A stretch of 64,000 bases of DNA. It comes from Tethya wilhelma (taxonomy: Eukaryota > Porifera > Demospongiae > Tethyida > Tethyidae). How positions within the stretch are numbered: position 1 is the stretch's first letter; each line of letters starts with the position of its first letter. This document shows positions 44,294 through 55,685 of this stretch, piece after piece. The notes under the pieces were generated by a model that was given only the letters and a program-made list of their open reading frames with translations, had not been told where the DNA came from and ran no database searches. The stretch spans positions 11,490,667 through 11,554,666 of the forward strand of contig CAXIPT010000003.1 of NCBI GenBank assembly GCA_964030475.1, in the 5' to 3' direction. The position numbers and the translations under genes were made by a program.

Positions 44294-45367
44294 GAGGGGA
44301 CAACCCATCCTCAGACTCAGTACACAGTGGAGAGACTCCAAAACGACCAGTGCTGTCTGAATCATTTACAGCTGAAGTGAGTGAAAAGACTTCAATTACT
44401 AGAGTTTGTAGTACAGTACATAAAATTATATTATTGCTGTTCATTTCCATTGCTCTATAGATTTCATATGTCAGGCTTACATTTTATGTAAGCGAAGAGA
44501 CTGTAAAACCAGGTGAGGGTTCAATAATTTCAAGCTGTTCCTCTACAATATAAAGTCAGCCATCTTTCCCACCCATTCTCATCTATAGCAAAGCTCTATA
44601 GAAACTTCCACACCAAGAAACAGCTGCAAGTGAACCCACTGGGTCAGACTACATTTGCTGGCAGCTACAATCGGCTCCTCAGAATGGACCAGAAGAAGCT
44701 GTTCTCTTTCTCTGAGTGAGTGTACATTAGATCAAAAGCTGTTGAGACTCACTGGTATGTCATGATACTTGATTTCTCTTCTATTCACAGACCATTTGGG
44801 TCCTGTCGTGTGACTCTCGTGAGCTCTCTACCTGATGAGGATCTCCAAGTGCCTCGTCTAGACCTGCCAATGTGGGAATGGCTGAAGAGTGCGAAGTTTT
44901 CTGGTGTGAAGAAATTTCGAGGACAAAATCTCAACTGGTGGACACATACTGTAAGCCTTAGCTGTTGAATATGGAATAGCTAAAAATTTCAAAGAGAAAA
45001 TTTTTTCCCAGAAAAGCAACAGCTACACTTTTAGCTCAGGAGCTTTTGAATTATGAGCATTAATTGCGAAGCTCCTGCTATTATTATCAAGTATATATGA
45101 CTGATGTATGTAACATACCCACTCCATCACATATACACGATGGACTATATAATTTTGCCTCTATTTCTATTCTCTCAGAACAATGAAACCAATGCCTTCC
45201 ACTCCCTGGGGGTGTCCAGGAGTCGTCCCAATAGACCAGTGGTCTTGTTTGAGTTGAACACATACTACAGATACAAGAGGAAAGTGACTGTGTTTTCAAA
45301 GTACCAGCCTGGACCACCACGAGAGAGGGTGTTTGAAATACCACAAGTGTGTGATTCAGAAAATTAG
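44294..45367 (+). pseudogene. Two-domain ependymin-like gene, C-terminal half (copy G3)
   Basis: It begins abruptly inside the linker exon (44294-44376, the GGDNPSSDSVHSGETP segment), then 44461-44512, 44589-44715 (AKLYRNFHTKKQLQVNPLG), 44791-44950 (PFGSCRVTLV; WEWLKSAKFSGVKKF) and 45179-45367 (NAFHSLGVSR; RERVFEIPQVC). All exons are open and in phase, so they are the missing domain 2 of the gene at 35839. No start codon or signal peptide is present locally. It is either a broken half or the far end of a gene interrupted by 7 kb. Confidence 0.65.
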
Positions 45368-45551
45368 AATTGTGAAAAGTACAATAATGATAAAGCATTG
45401 GTTACATTAAATGTCAATGTTTGTGAGATGTACAAAAATGTATTATTATAATAGCTAAATTAATTTTTGTAATTTGTAATGTTGTAAGCTGAAATTAATG
45501 ACTGTCATGTACATATTACTAAGTTTACACAAACAAATAAATGTAAAATTA

Positions 45552-45654
45552 ATCGGCTCCTGTTGTCTTCTTTGATGACATCAATTTGGGCCATGTTGAG
45601 ACTGAAATGATTTGAAAATTCCAGTTTTGTAACTGTAACTAAACCCTCTGCCAT
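45552..45654 (-). pseudogene. Death-domain stub, TRAF copy F
   Basis: Starts with MAEGLVTVTKLE, as in copies B and D, then is missing the central helices and resumes at MAQIDVIKEDNRS before ending. No other exon of the gene follows. It lies 175 bp from the divergent ependymin-like pseudogene at 45830, keeping the head-to-head order. Confidence 0.75.
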
Positions 45655-45829
45655 TTCAAAAGACAATGCAATGAACAATGATAAACAGTGGATTATTTTA
45701 TAAGGTCAGTTAATCATTTATTGAGATCACATGACGTGTTGTTTATTGATAATTATTATACGAATATATTCTGGTGAACAATAGTAGCCTACTTGCACAT
45801 AAATAAAACAGTATTATCCCTAGCCCACA

Positions 45830-46628
45830 ATGAAGGGATTAAGTTTTGCTACAATAGGTCTAGTAATAGCTTGTTCACAAATTGTCAATGGACAGCCAGC
45901 TCCAGCCAGACCAAAGCTCTCAGAATCATTCTAAGAGGTATACAAAAAAAAATCTTAGCTTGCTGCTGCATTTTACCATACACACAATGTCATTTATCTG
46001 GTGGTTCTTATCAGGAAACATCTATCGTAACTTTGAAGAAGGAAAACAGTTTTCAAATTGAGCAGCTGGGAGGACATGATGTTCTAGTCAATCCAGTGAG
46101 TCTCAAGAAACACGCATAATTCATTGTTTCCAAGGATTAACATTGCTTAGTCGCCCAATGGTCGATAATTGTTAATTGTAACTGTCTTCTTTCCATATAA
46201 TGCCACAGGCTCTTTGCCTACTGCTCTGTGGTTGGTGATGGTGACAGTGTGAAGGTGGTGAGGGCATGGACTTGGATTGAGAATGCTACCTATCGTGGCC
46301 AGAGACAGTTCAAACAGCAGAAGGTTCACATTTGGGCTTACAATGTGCGTCAAATTTGGCAGTTGGTTTCAATGGTTTGTGACTATATAGTCAGTCACAA
46401 CCACTGGTAATATTACTTCTTGGTATCATGCACACACACAGGACACCCAGAGCCTTGTCTTCAATGAGATGGGAGTGTCTGCTGAGAATGAGAATCATCC
46501 GGTGTTCATTTTCGACCAGTCCTCCTCGTCAGGTTCATTTGGAGTGACAGTGTTCCAGACCTTCACTAACGGAGCTCCTCCGGCAGGTAGATTTGACGTC
46601 CCCCCTATTTGCGACGAGCAAAGCTAGA
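45830..46628 (+). pseudogene. Single-domain ependymin-like pseudogene, copy F
   Basis: The signal exon is intact, but a deletion joins it to the end of exon 2, giving TAA right after SESF. Exon 3 has an added T (GTTTTCAAATTG) and has lost its 3' half. The last two exons (about 46209-46344 and 46443-46628) remain nearly identical to those at 25848-26269, including RFDVPPIC, so the decay is recent. Confidence 0.8.
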
Positions 46629-46925
46629 GATAAATACACACACATGCATAGTGCATATAGTGAACACCTGAATGCAATGTAAAGTGAGTTGTTTAAAAAG
46701 AGTGAAATTTAATTAGAAAAAAATACTCTTAAAATTATCAATAAAACTCAGGTCGGTACAAAAGGTGGCACTTTCCAAGTGACCCAAGAGGTACGCCACA
46801 TGCACTCGCTTTTTTTACCGTGGTATCGCCCTGCAGAGCCCTAATCCACGACAGGAATAAAATGGCCTTCTAATCAGAGCTAAAAACAGGAGGAAAAAAG
46901 GCAAGCCAGCAACTAAGATCATGGA

Positions 46926-47600
46926 GACTACTAGGCAGTACTGGAGTGTAAGTGCTTGTGTGTGCATATCTACCACGTGTTGCTGCTTGCGAACTCCTAT
47001 ATACCGTGTGCTGCTTGCGACCCACTCATGCCATGCATTGAGTTACATGCAATACACTAAGATACATGCATTACATTAAGTTACATACATTACATTAACT
47101 ACATTAGCGCATTGTTGTACTAATATGCCAGCCCCATAACATGCATATACATACATGGATACAAATATATTGTGCGCACGCGTATAGCGCTGCCATGCAC
47201 GCTGGGCCCATTAATCCCATTAATTTTAACAATACAGCATTGATCACATACCCTTTTGTGTGTTGTCCTATGATCCGATGAGGCAGTTGGATGATTGGTA
47301 GACTCCAGAAGAATAATTCGCACGCGCCGGGCCCATTAATTTTAACAATACAGCATTGATCACATACTTTTTTTTTTAGTACTCTCCTTTTTTGTGTGTT
47401 GTCCTGTGAAGTGTGAGGGTTGGTTGAATGATTGATGAGGCAGTTGGATGATTGGTAGACTCCAGAAGAATGATTCACAGCTGTCTGCTTGAATGTGTGT
47501 GTTCGTATAACAGATTGTGTAAAATCATGAAAATTTTCAAATGATCTTATCTTTACAAACAATCCCAACCTAGGGGAACCCTCCCAGTGCCTGCATACAC
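46926..47600. repeat. Gene-free stretch with a local direct duplication
   Basis: The segment CCCATTAATTTTAACAATAC...GAGGCAGTTGGATGATTGGT...CTCCAGAAGAAT occurs twice (about 47208-47313 and 47328-47471), the second with an extra 40 bp. TTACATRCATTACATTAA words repeat at 47040-47105. Confidence 0.65.
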
Positions 47601-47743
47601 AAGTGTCTATGATTACTGTAAGGGTGAAGAGCAAAACTCACATTTGTTCCATATTGGTCCTGATCCAGTGTCGACACTTGATTGCTCACTGTGGATGCAG
47701 TCCATGGGCACACACACTCCCAGCCAAGCTCTTCTACTCACAC

Positions 47744-47978
47744 ATGCACACACATATACCCAAGCTCTAGAACGCACACATAATGCCCAGCTACAGGCTC
47801 TTTTAACTCATGCACACACATATACCCAAGCTCTAGAACACACACACATAATGCCCAGCTGCAGGCTCTTTTAACTCATGCACACACATATACCCAGGCT
47901 CTTGAACTCACACATGCACGCGCACGCACACACACACACACAAACACACATACACACATATAGACACATATACACACA

Positions 47979-48032
<54 letters not shown>

Positions 48033-48036
48033 AACA
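47744..48036. repeat. ~62-bp minisatellite and (CA)n array
   Basis: ACTCATGCACACACATATACCC...GCTCTAGAACACACACATAATG...CAGGCTCTTTTA repeats about two and a half times (47744-47910), then passes into a long CA-rich array to about 48036. Confidence 0.8.
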
Positions 48037-48095
48037 CTCAAACACACATAATTATACCCAGGCTCTTCAATTCTTTCACACATACACATGCTCAC

Positions 48096-48447
48096 CTAAC
48101 TATATGCTCCCCTAAGAAACACACACATAAAACAACAGACACACACAAGCAAACAAACATACAAAAAAACACAACAAAACAACATGTAAAAAAAAACAAC
48201 TAAACAAACACTTAGCTTGATGAGACCAATATATTCAATTCGTATGGACAATATGCTCAAACAACCAATGTAGATGAGGCCAATCCAACAAACGATGTGG
48301 CTGTATACCCCAGCCACGATGTGAGAGATCACCAGTAGCACTAGTGATATACCAACAGCAGTCAACAAGCCAGCCACGTTGAGCCTGAGCTATGGCCAAC
48401 TCCGTAAAAAATATGGTGAAACCAACCAATCCGTAATGAATCGACAA
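48096..48447 (-). other. Possible membrane-protein exon or relic
   Basis: Two overlapping minus-strand frames encode hydrophobic helices: one starts SIHYGLVGFTIFFTELAIAQ, the other has LLTAVGISLVLLVISHIVAG and WIGLIYIGCLSILSI. Joined with a frame change they would resemble a four-span protein, but I see no proper start or splice signal. Function unknown. Confidence 0.25.
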
Positions 48448-48527
48448 TGTGGCAGATATACACGTGACTATACTGTTTTACCATGCAGTCATGTTTTACT
48501 TTATATCATATGTAGCAGGATAGTGTA

Positions 48528-49025
48528 TGCAGTATTGTTCTGACCGAGACGTCTTACACTGCGTCTCAATCAGACCAATGGAGGATCTCCCTCACAACCC
48601 CATCAATCCCTATTCCCTTTGCAACTCAAACCAAAAAATAAAGGGAAAATAAAAGAAAAAAAAGAAATGAAGAAAAAAAAGAAAAAAAAAAAAAGAAAAA
48701 AAAAAGAGAAAAAATTATTCAAAGAACCCACACATACTAGTCATACCTTAATCATTGGTGGATACGCAATGTTTTTTTGCGGTTGATCGATTTGATGTCA
48801 CGGTCACGTGATATCGTAGTCAAAGAAAATACGATGACAATTGATTTCGGATGTATGATAACATACGATTCGAATGTATGTGTTACAGCATTGTTCTGAC
48901 CAAGACGTCTTACACTGCGTCTCAATCAGACCAACGGAGGATCTCCCTCACAACCCCATCAATCCCTATTCCCTTTGCAACTCAACCCAAATAATAAAGG
49001 GAAATTAAAAGAAAAAAAGAAATGG

Positions 49026-49059
<34 letters not shown>

Positions 49060-49230
49060 TTATTCAAAGAACCCACACATACCAGTCATACCTCAATTAC
49101 AATTAATCATTGGTGGATGCGGAATGTTTTTTGCGGTTGATCAATATGATGTCATGGTCACATGATATCGTAGTCGAAGAAAATACGATGACAATTGATT
49201 TCGGATGTATGATAATATATGATTCGAATG
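48528..49230. repeat. ~360-bp tandem repeat with poly-purine core, block 1
   Basis: Two units beginning ATTGTTCTGACC(G/A)AGACGTC contain GGAGGATCTCCCTCACAACC, an A-rich GAAAAA tract, CCCACACATACYAGTCATACC and a GGTCACGTGATATCG end. Related units recur at 56239-57038. Confidence 0.85.
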
Positions 49231-49968
49231 TTTCGGTAGGCGAGACGAGAAATGTTGCAATATTGGAATGCGACCCTTGTATGGAGTAGTAGCTTGTTGA
49301 ACAATAATTCCATTAATGTGGGTGTGTCCAATATGGACCATACAATGTCAGTACATATGTAGTTGGTTTGAGAAACCTGCAAGTGTGGAAAATGATAGGA
49401 AAACAGCATTAAAATACATACATATTCTATACAGAGAGGTCCTAAGTAGCTGCCTGCCTTGGTCAGTGAAATTTGAAAAAATAATATTCAACAGGCCAAT
49501 ATATGATGAAGGAGGAAGGTCTAGCTCAATAGACTAAGGGATGGGTATATAGCTCAAGCAGTAGCTCACCATATACACTTACAGCTACCTTCACGTATAT
49601 TGGACATAACCATTGGCTACTACATGTATACACATCTTTAAAGCAAACAACTGTGAACTAGGTATGAGCTAATGACATGATATTCAAATTTTCAAATTTG
49701 AAAAAAACTGAGTATTTTTTAGGTACCTGCAAGTTCCACATGGCTGTCTGTCCATCCTCTTCATTCTGCCTAGGAGTCACAGCTTGAGGAGAACTATAGC
49801 CAGTTAGTATGACTGTAGTCAGGGACAGTGCTTCAAATTGACAGTTATGGTTGAACTGCTCTGCCAGGCAAACAAAGAATGCTATTACTTCACCAACAGC
49901 TGAAGAGAAGACAGTAGTTCACTTGACTTGGTGCTCCGTAAATGTCGTCCTTGAGACGTCCCCCGACT
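49178..49968 (-). pseudogene. Unidentified gene next to GNL3 copy 1
   Basis: Two open minus-strand segments with good splice sites: about 49730-49905, encoding VGEVIAFFVCLAEQFNHNC and ending TAMWNLQ, then an acceptor at about 49380 continuing VSQTNYICTDIVWSILDTP and LMELLFNKLLLHTRV. The only nearby ATG (49968, MLESGDVSRTTF) is in frame but separated by TGA at 49919-49921. The same arrangement with the same TGA occurs in the duplicate at 57024-57780. I do not recognise the family. It diverges from GNL3 across a shared GC-rich start region, so it may be a real gene whose first exon I have misplaced. Confidence 0.4.
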
Positions 49969-50202
49969 CTAACATTGCTCTTGAAACTTGCAGGAATCTG
50001 AGTGAGAGCGAGAAAGGCAGAATTTATATGTAGCAAAGCTTAATTCCCGCGCGCGGCAAAATGACGTAATGTTCTTACGCATGCGCGCGCGTAAAATAAC
50101 TTTTCGTTTATGCGTTGGTGTGCTTCATTTAGAATAAATTTGCTTACCCACGTGTTGTGCAAGAACGTCTCTTTGCAGCATTTTGGAGGATATACCGCCA
50201 CA

Positions 50203-50699
50203 ATGGTGAGGTCAAGGAAACAGAGCAAGAGGATGCCTGCTAGAAAGAGGTACAAGATCGAAAGAAAGGTCAGAGAACATAAGAGGAAGATGAGAAAGGA
50301 GGCAAAGGCTCAGGACAAACCCAAAAGTCAGTATGACCCATCAAACTGTACCTTAATTAATCAATTCAGTTACTTTGGTCCTATTCTAATGCTTATGTGC
50401 CTACTAGTTGTAAATTTTTGAGAACTGTCTGTATTCCAATCACGTCAAAAACTACTCCAAGTTGTATAATTTGTACTTGTTTGGTTGTCATTGTACAGAG
50501 TTGAAGAAAGATCCCGGTATTCCTAACTTATTTCCATTTAAGGAACAGCTGCTCAAGCAAATGGAAGACCGTAAGCTACAAGCAGATGAGGAGAGAGAGA
50601 GGCAGAAGCTACAGAGACAGAAGGAGCATGCTAAGAGAAGAAGCCTAACAAGGACTTCAAAATGATGCTCAGAGAAGGACAAAAGAGTTTGAAAAGAAG
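50203..50699 (+). pseudogene. Truncated nucleostemin (GNL3) copy
   Basis: Exon 1 (50203-50326, basic [20 protein letters not shown] start) and exon 2 (50499-50699) match the complete gene at 58009. Exon 2 has one extra A near 50649 (CCTAACAAGG against CCTACAAGG), causing a stop, and none of the twelve GTPase and C-terminal exons follow. The break is just after the exon 2 donor, where a MITE-like repeat begins. Confidence 0.85.
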
Positions 50700-50722
50700 G
50701 TATGTGTGGATAAATGATATTT

Positions 50723-51090
50723 TTAAGCCTCGGCGCGTACGTGCAGAGGGTTACTTACAGTAGTCATTTTGTCTGTCTGTCTGTCTGTCTGTCTGTTCAA
50801 TCGAAATCTCACGAAAGGCAGCTTTAGCGACAAATTTGATGGTACTTACGTTCATAAACCTGAATGATCTTGTAGAATTACATTTTTGCTGTCCAAAACA
50901 CTGTAGTTGCTGAGATTTGAGGTTTTTGTGCTTCTTTTTAGCACTTAGCTTCGAGGCCACGCCTACAAATCTAGTGTGCGTTATCTAGAATCCGTGTTGA
51001 ATTCGATGATGCTCGTGGTGCTCTATGCTGCTGTCTTTGTTGAATAGTATTGCTTGGCAAGACAGACAGGAGTTGGCCTGCTTTCTATGT
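50723..51090 (+). mobile_element. MITE-like repeat, AAGCCTCGGC family
   Basis: TAAGCCTCGGCGCGTACGTGC, a (GTCT)n run, CGAAATCTCACGAAAGRCAG and ACTTACGTTCATAAA match 58915-59135 and, inverted, 11756-12026. No right-end inverted repeat is visible here. Confidence 0.65.
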
Positions 51091-52472
51091 AAGCATAGAT
51101 GTATTGGCATGTATAGTGTGGCCCGACATTGGCTGCATGCATGGCCACTGACAGTAGCAGTCTCAGGTATGAGGTGTCCTGGCTAGATTGTACTGATCTA
51201 TCTATCTGCTGTGCATTTCAGTACATACCAGTCTCTACTCCAATGCCAGAGAGCTTAGCGGCAAGAGCATTTGCCTAGAATTCAGAAGACCTGGGCTCGA
51301 ATCAAGTAGATCTGAGGATTTTTTAAGCCTGGCTGCGAGTTTTCAATCCGTGATTTACATAGTATGTGACTTGCGCTGCTTCATCATGGTTATGTGGTTA
51401 CTTGAACCTGGGTTGGTTTTCTTGATACAATGCCGGGTCATAAAATGCATGCATGGGGATCGACTACTCCTTTTTTTGGGTGGGGGAATCACCTTGTTTG
51501 GAAAAAGCTCGTTATTTTGTCATCAAAGGTTTATATGCTCTTTAAAATATATTTGCAGGCCCTTGATGTCCCCTCCAACATGGCTGAGCTCGTCTCAGCC
51601 ATGCATGGACTAGCCTAGTGCTTCTGGTGATCCTCCCTTAGGCTATTATCCTCCTAACACAGAGAGATCGATCAGCACAACAACTCCCAAGTTCTCCTAT
51701 ACACCTCTGCTGCATGCTGGATCTCCTAATGATAAATGACAATGATGATCCTTCAAGAACTAAATATAACTTTCACACTACTACTAGTCTGAGTGCCGTT
51801 CCAATTGCTAGTGATGATTCATCTTCCCTCAGTTCTAGTGACCCATGCACCTCCCAGTGCTCCACCTTGGTGCCTTCATTGTTTGTATGACTGTCTAACA
51901 TTTTGTACAGTTTTGCAATAATAATCATTAATAAAAGCATTTAAGACAGATTTGTGTGTGATACTGAACAACAAACAAAACAAAGCCGGTCGGAAGACAA
52001 CATTCAAACCACTAACTTAATACCTTGTAACATTCCAACACACACAATAGTGACACACAGTGATAGCCTCGTTTTGAAAATATTCGTGAAGGAGGAGCCT
52101 GGGAACGAGTCTAGGACAGTGATACAGTGGGACAGTGGGACAGTGAAACAGTGATACAGCTCCTTCATAACTCCAAATCAGTGTGTGCATGTTGTTGAGT
52201 GTTTGAACAAGAGTGTGTGAGCAACTTGAAAAGAATTTTTACCTTTATTAGCCAGGATGAACTGAATACAAGACTTGCGGTTAACTCAAAAGAATGTGTG
52301 TGTGTGTTGTAGAGAGAGCATTAACTTTAATAAGAATAAGTCATAAAATTAATCATTAACAACCCTTGTGAGAAGACAGTGGGACTGTGGGACAGTGAGA
52401 CAGTGAGGTTGTCTTCCATTCCACCAGTGAGTCTCACTGTCTCATTGTATCACAGTCAATAACTGTCCTACT
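51091..52472. other. Gene-free stretch with tRNA-like and GACAGT repeats
   Basis: Contains a tRNA-derived repeat at 51240-51312 (AGCTTAGCGGCAAGAGC; CTGGGCTCGAATC), a single TAGCCTCGT-family end at 52065-52115 and short GACAGTG(G/A)GACAG tandem words at 52115-52165 and 52375-52410. No gene recognised. Confidence 0.5.
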
Positions 52473-52710
52473 GAGTCTCGCTAGCCAGACTCTCCGCAAG
52501 GAAAGGAGAGTTTTCTACTTTTTGTTCCTGGTTACCGGAATCTGGTAACAACCGCAACGTGTACGGTAAGTGGGTGTCAATTCCGTTGGTCATGAATCTG
52601 ATTACTACTTTTGTACCAACCGGAATCACGTTGCTGTTGTTACCAGATTCTGGTAACAGGGAACAAAAAGTAGTTCTTGCGGAGAGTCTGGCTAGGAGTA
52701 TAGCGAGACT
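52473..52710. mobile_element. MITE with AGTCTCGC...AGCCAGACTC ends
   Basis: GAGTCTCGCTAGCCAGACTC at the left, its inverted copy at the right, with inner arms ACTTTTTGTTCC(T)GGTTACC and GTTACCAGATTCTGGTAACAG. Same end family as 8098 and 19463. Confidence 0.82.
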
Positions 52711-52925
52711 ACAGTCTCACTCTGTACTGCACTGTCTTGTAGTCTGGACGTCATACAGCATTCGCATAATATATATAGCGCGCATATATTATGACGTCAT
52801 TTGGGTTCACCATGCACTATATATTGTGCCGCACACAGCCTCGATCTTTCAAGTTCCTGTACAACCAACAGACAGTATTTGTCGTTATGTAAACAAAGTC
52901 AGCGTAAAGCGAACGTCGATTCAAA

Positions 52926-54375
52926 ATGGATTCAACTTTGAGTGTTACAGTGGTGTTGCATCTGGTTGGTCTTCTTGCTGTCTCCCAGCTCATCAGGAGC
53001 ATCTACCAGCCTGGATCATTTTATGAGCATCTCAACTCCAATGCCACTGGTGTGCTGAACAATGCTTTCAAGATGGTCACAGATGTTGTGGAGCTTCTAC
53101 CAGAATGGGTTCAACTGGGAACACTGCTGCAATGGATACTTTATGCTTTAGGAGGCCTCTATGTGTTCTACTTGGTGAGCAAACTCTATGAAATGATTTT
53201 TGGAGATGCCAAAATGCACCATAAGCTAGTTGATATCGGCTATGACTATCAAAAGGAACCATCAAAGAAAGAATTCATGAACGAAGTTCGCAGGCGTAGA
53301 AAGGTTGGGAACCTGCCACCAGTCTTTCCAAATGGGTGGTTTATGCTGATGCGTTCGAGTGATCTTCCAATCAAAGGAACTCGTTCCGTGAATGTGCTTG
53401 GTCAGCATTTTGCCGTCTTCAGAGATGAAGAAGGAACAGCACATGTCATTGATGCTTATTGTGTTCATTTGGGAGCTAATTTGGCCGCTGGAGGGAAAGT
53501 CGTTGGGAAATGTATTGAGTGTCCATTTCATGGCTGGACTTTCAGTGGAGAGACAGGGCTGTGTACCAAGATACCGTACTCCAGTGGCAAGATCCCGAGC
53601 ACGGCTAAAGTGAAGGTTTGGCCATCACTGGAGAGAAATGGGTGCATTCTAGTGTGGCATGATGCCGAGGAGAGGGATCCTAGCTGGTTTCCAGAAGAGT
53701 TTGAGCAAATCAAGAGTGGCCAATGGACGTACCGTGGCTGTTCAACACACATTGTCAATGCACATGCTCAGGTATAATACTAGTATGTATGAAGTTTCAA
53801 AATCCATGCATGGCTATATTATATTAACTAATTTTAGCCCCTCACATTCATTAAATTGAACTGTGGCAAACGCTTGCTTGATCGAACGCTCTTTAAAGCT
53901 TTGTAGCAGCAAAAAGAAAGCTTTTAAAAGTTGTTCTGTATTGAATTCTGGCCAAAGATGACCGCTAAGCAGTGTTTCTAGTACACAAAAAATAGCGCAT
54001 TTAATACCAAAGCGTAATTTTCACGACTGAAAAAAGGGGGAGCAAATGCCCCCTGTGCCCCTCCCCCCCCCCTTCCTACGCCACTGTATACTGAATACTT
54101 ATTGCTTTGTAATAAAACTCATTCTTGCATTCTTCTGTCTCTATCATAGGAGATTTCTGAGAATGGAGGGGACTTAAACCACCTCAATGTTGTTCACAAG
54201 GCTGGCGTGAGTGGGACTGGGATTGATAGTCACGTATGGACAGCTCAGTGGGAGCAGTTAGCACCACCAAACGGCCACATTGGGTGTATGAAGCTTCAAC
54301 AGTATTACCATATCTTTGGTATCAATATAAATCTGTTCAAAGTCGAAGTCACAGGACACCAGGTACAACACTCAC

Positions 54376-54418
<43 letters not shown>

Positions 54419-55685
54419 TACACTCTCTGACCTCAATTGCTTCACTCGAAGTAGATCTCCAAGCCACCAATGTAGTATTGTTGAAAACACACATGTATGT
54501 AGGTACGTATATCGCTGGAATTTTTCGCGGGGGAAAATTTTTGCGTTTACGTCTTGAATAGAAATTCGCGGGGAAAAATTTTTGTGGATTGTGTTTTAAC
54601 TTTTATAACATTACATGACAACCTTGTATATACCTTACAAATTTCGTGGGGGAAAATTTTCGCAGAAAGCTGCCATGCAAACCGTGAAATTCGCAAAAAT
54701 TTTCCCCCGCGAAAATTTCCTGCTATATGGTATAATATAGTTGTATTCTGGAACAAATACTACTAGCTAGAAGATTTAAAGAATGCTATAGTATTATATA
54801 CTTCCTATTAAACTGGTAATCTGTTATTACCAAGAAGATGTTTTATTAACTTTTTGACGTTTGTGATGTGTTTTTTGTTGCTGTTTTTAATGTACAATAT
54901 CAATATAAAAATTATGGTGCTATAGTAGCTATGAAAACATGAGCCCGGGAAGAAACCAAAAATGTCAAAAATTTGATTTAAAACAGTAGTTTTAACATAC
55001 TTTCCTTAATGCACTTATTAATTTTGTTGGGCTATATATATACTTGTACATAGGTTGGTCCTGGTATTGTTTACCTCATGATGAAGACTGCCATTGGAAG
55101 TGGTGTGATGCTCATGACGATAACTCCACAAGAACCTCTCCTTCAGAAATTTTGCAACTTCATTTACGTCGACTGGTGGATCCCAACCTTCATTGCCAAA
55201 CTCATCCTCAAGGCTGAAGTCACTCAGGTATAATGCATTTATATATGCACATCTCTGCTCCAATGCCATTAGCTCAGTGGTAGGAGCATCTGACTATATA
55301 TAGAATTCAAAAACAAAACGTGTAATTTTTGGTGACACTTTCCATGTGAAAGTAACACACTAAGTGAGGTGTGTACTTTTTGGGGGATACTTTATGTAGT
55401 AGTAGTATGATGTAGTTTTACTTTCGTTTTACATACCAAATTTTAACGGGGAGCCTGAGAAACGGCTACGTTCACTAAAACAGCTTTTCCTCACTATTTG
55501 TTTATCCTTCCCTATGTTTACAGTTTGAAAGAGATCTGGTCATCTTTAACAACAAGAGCTATGCTCCGAAGCCAGTGTTGCCAAAGGAGGATCAGTTCAT
55601 TGCCAAGCATCGCAGGTGGTACTCTCAATTCTATTCCGAAAATAGTCCCAAGTTCTCTTTTCAAAAAGAAGATATGACATTCTGA
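52926..55685 (+). CDS. Rieske oxygenase, cholesterol 7-desaturase (Neverland/DAF-36) copy 2
   Basis: Exons 52926-53771, 54150-54362, 55054-55227 and 55524-55685 encode 464 residues, nearly identical to copy 1 with one added residue near the N-terminus (QPGSFYEH against QPGFYEH). The Rieske C-V-H...C-P-F-H and iron-site DLNHLNVVH motifs are kept, so it should be active. Introns differ by repeat content: an ACATAC microsatellite and a fold-back element in intron 2, and no 39924-type hairpin in intron 3. The upstream regions of the copies share only about 60 bp before the ATG, so regulation may differ. Substrate and pathway as for copy 1: a sterol 7-desaturase by family, unproven here. Confidence 0.9.
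54371..54423. repeat. (ACATAC)n microsatellite
   Basis: About nine hexamer units directly after the exon 2 donor of Neverland copy 2; a shorter version is at 39073-39105 in copy 1. Confidence 0.85.
54508..54730. repeat. Fold-back element, TTCGCGGGGGAAAATTTT arms
   Basis: GGAATTTTTCGCGGGGGAAA at the left pairs with TTTCCCCCGCGAAAATTTCC at the right, with inner copies near 54567 and 54645. It is inserted in intron 2 of Neverland copy 2 only. Confidence 0.8.

Noticed and set aside
47871..48095. Cys-Val repeat protein on the minus strand
   Set aside because: A (CA)n microsatellite read in frame; the same applies to Val-Cys runs at 5063-5245 and 13142-13182.
49919..49921. Selenocysteine reading of the shared TGA
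   Set aside because: No SECIS element or known selenoprotein motif recognised; a missing first exon or pseudogene is simpler. Kept only as a question in the findings.
51350..51618. Possible exon (ALDVPSNMAELVSAMHG after an acceptor-like TTGCAG)
   Set aside because: Ends within 20 residues, with no partner exon in phase and no recognised domain.
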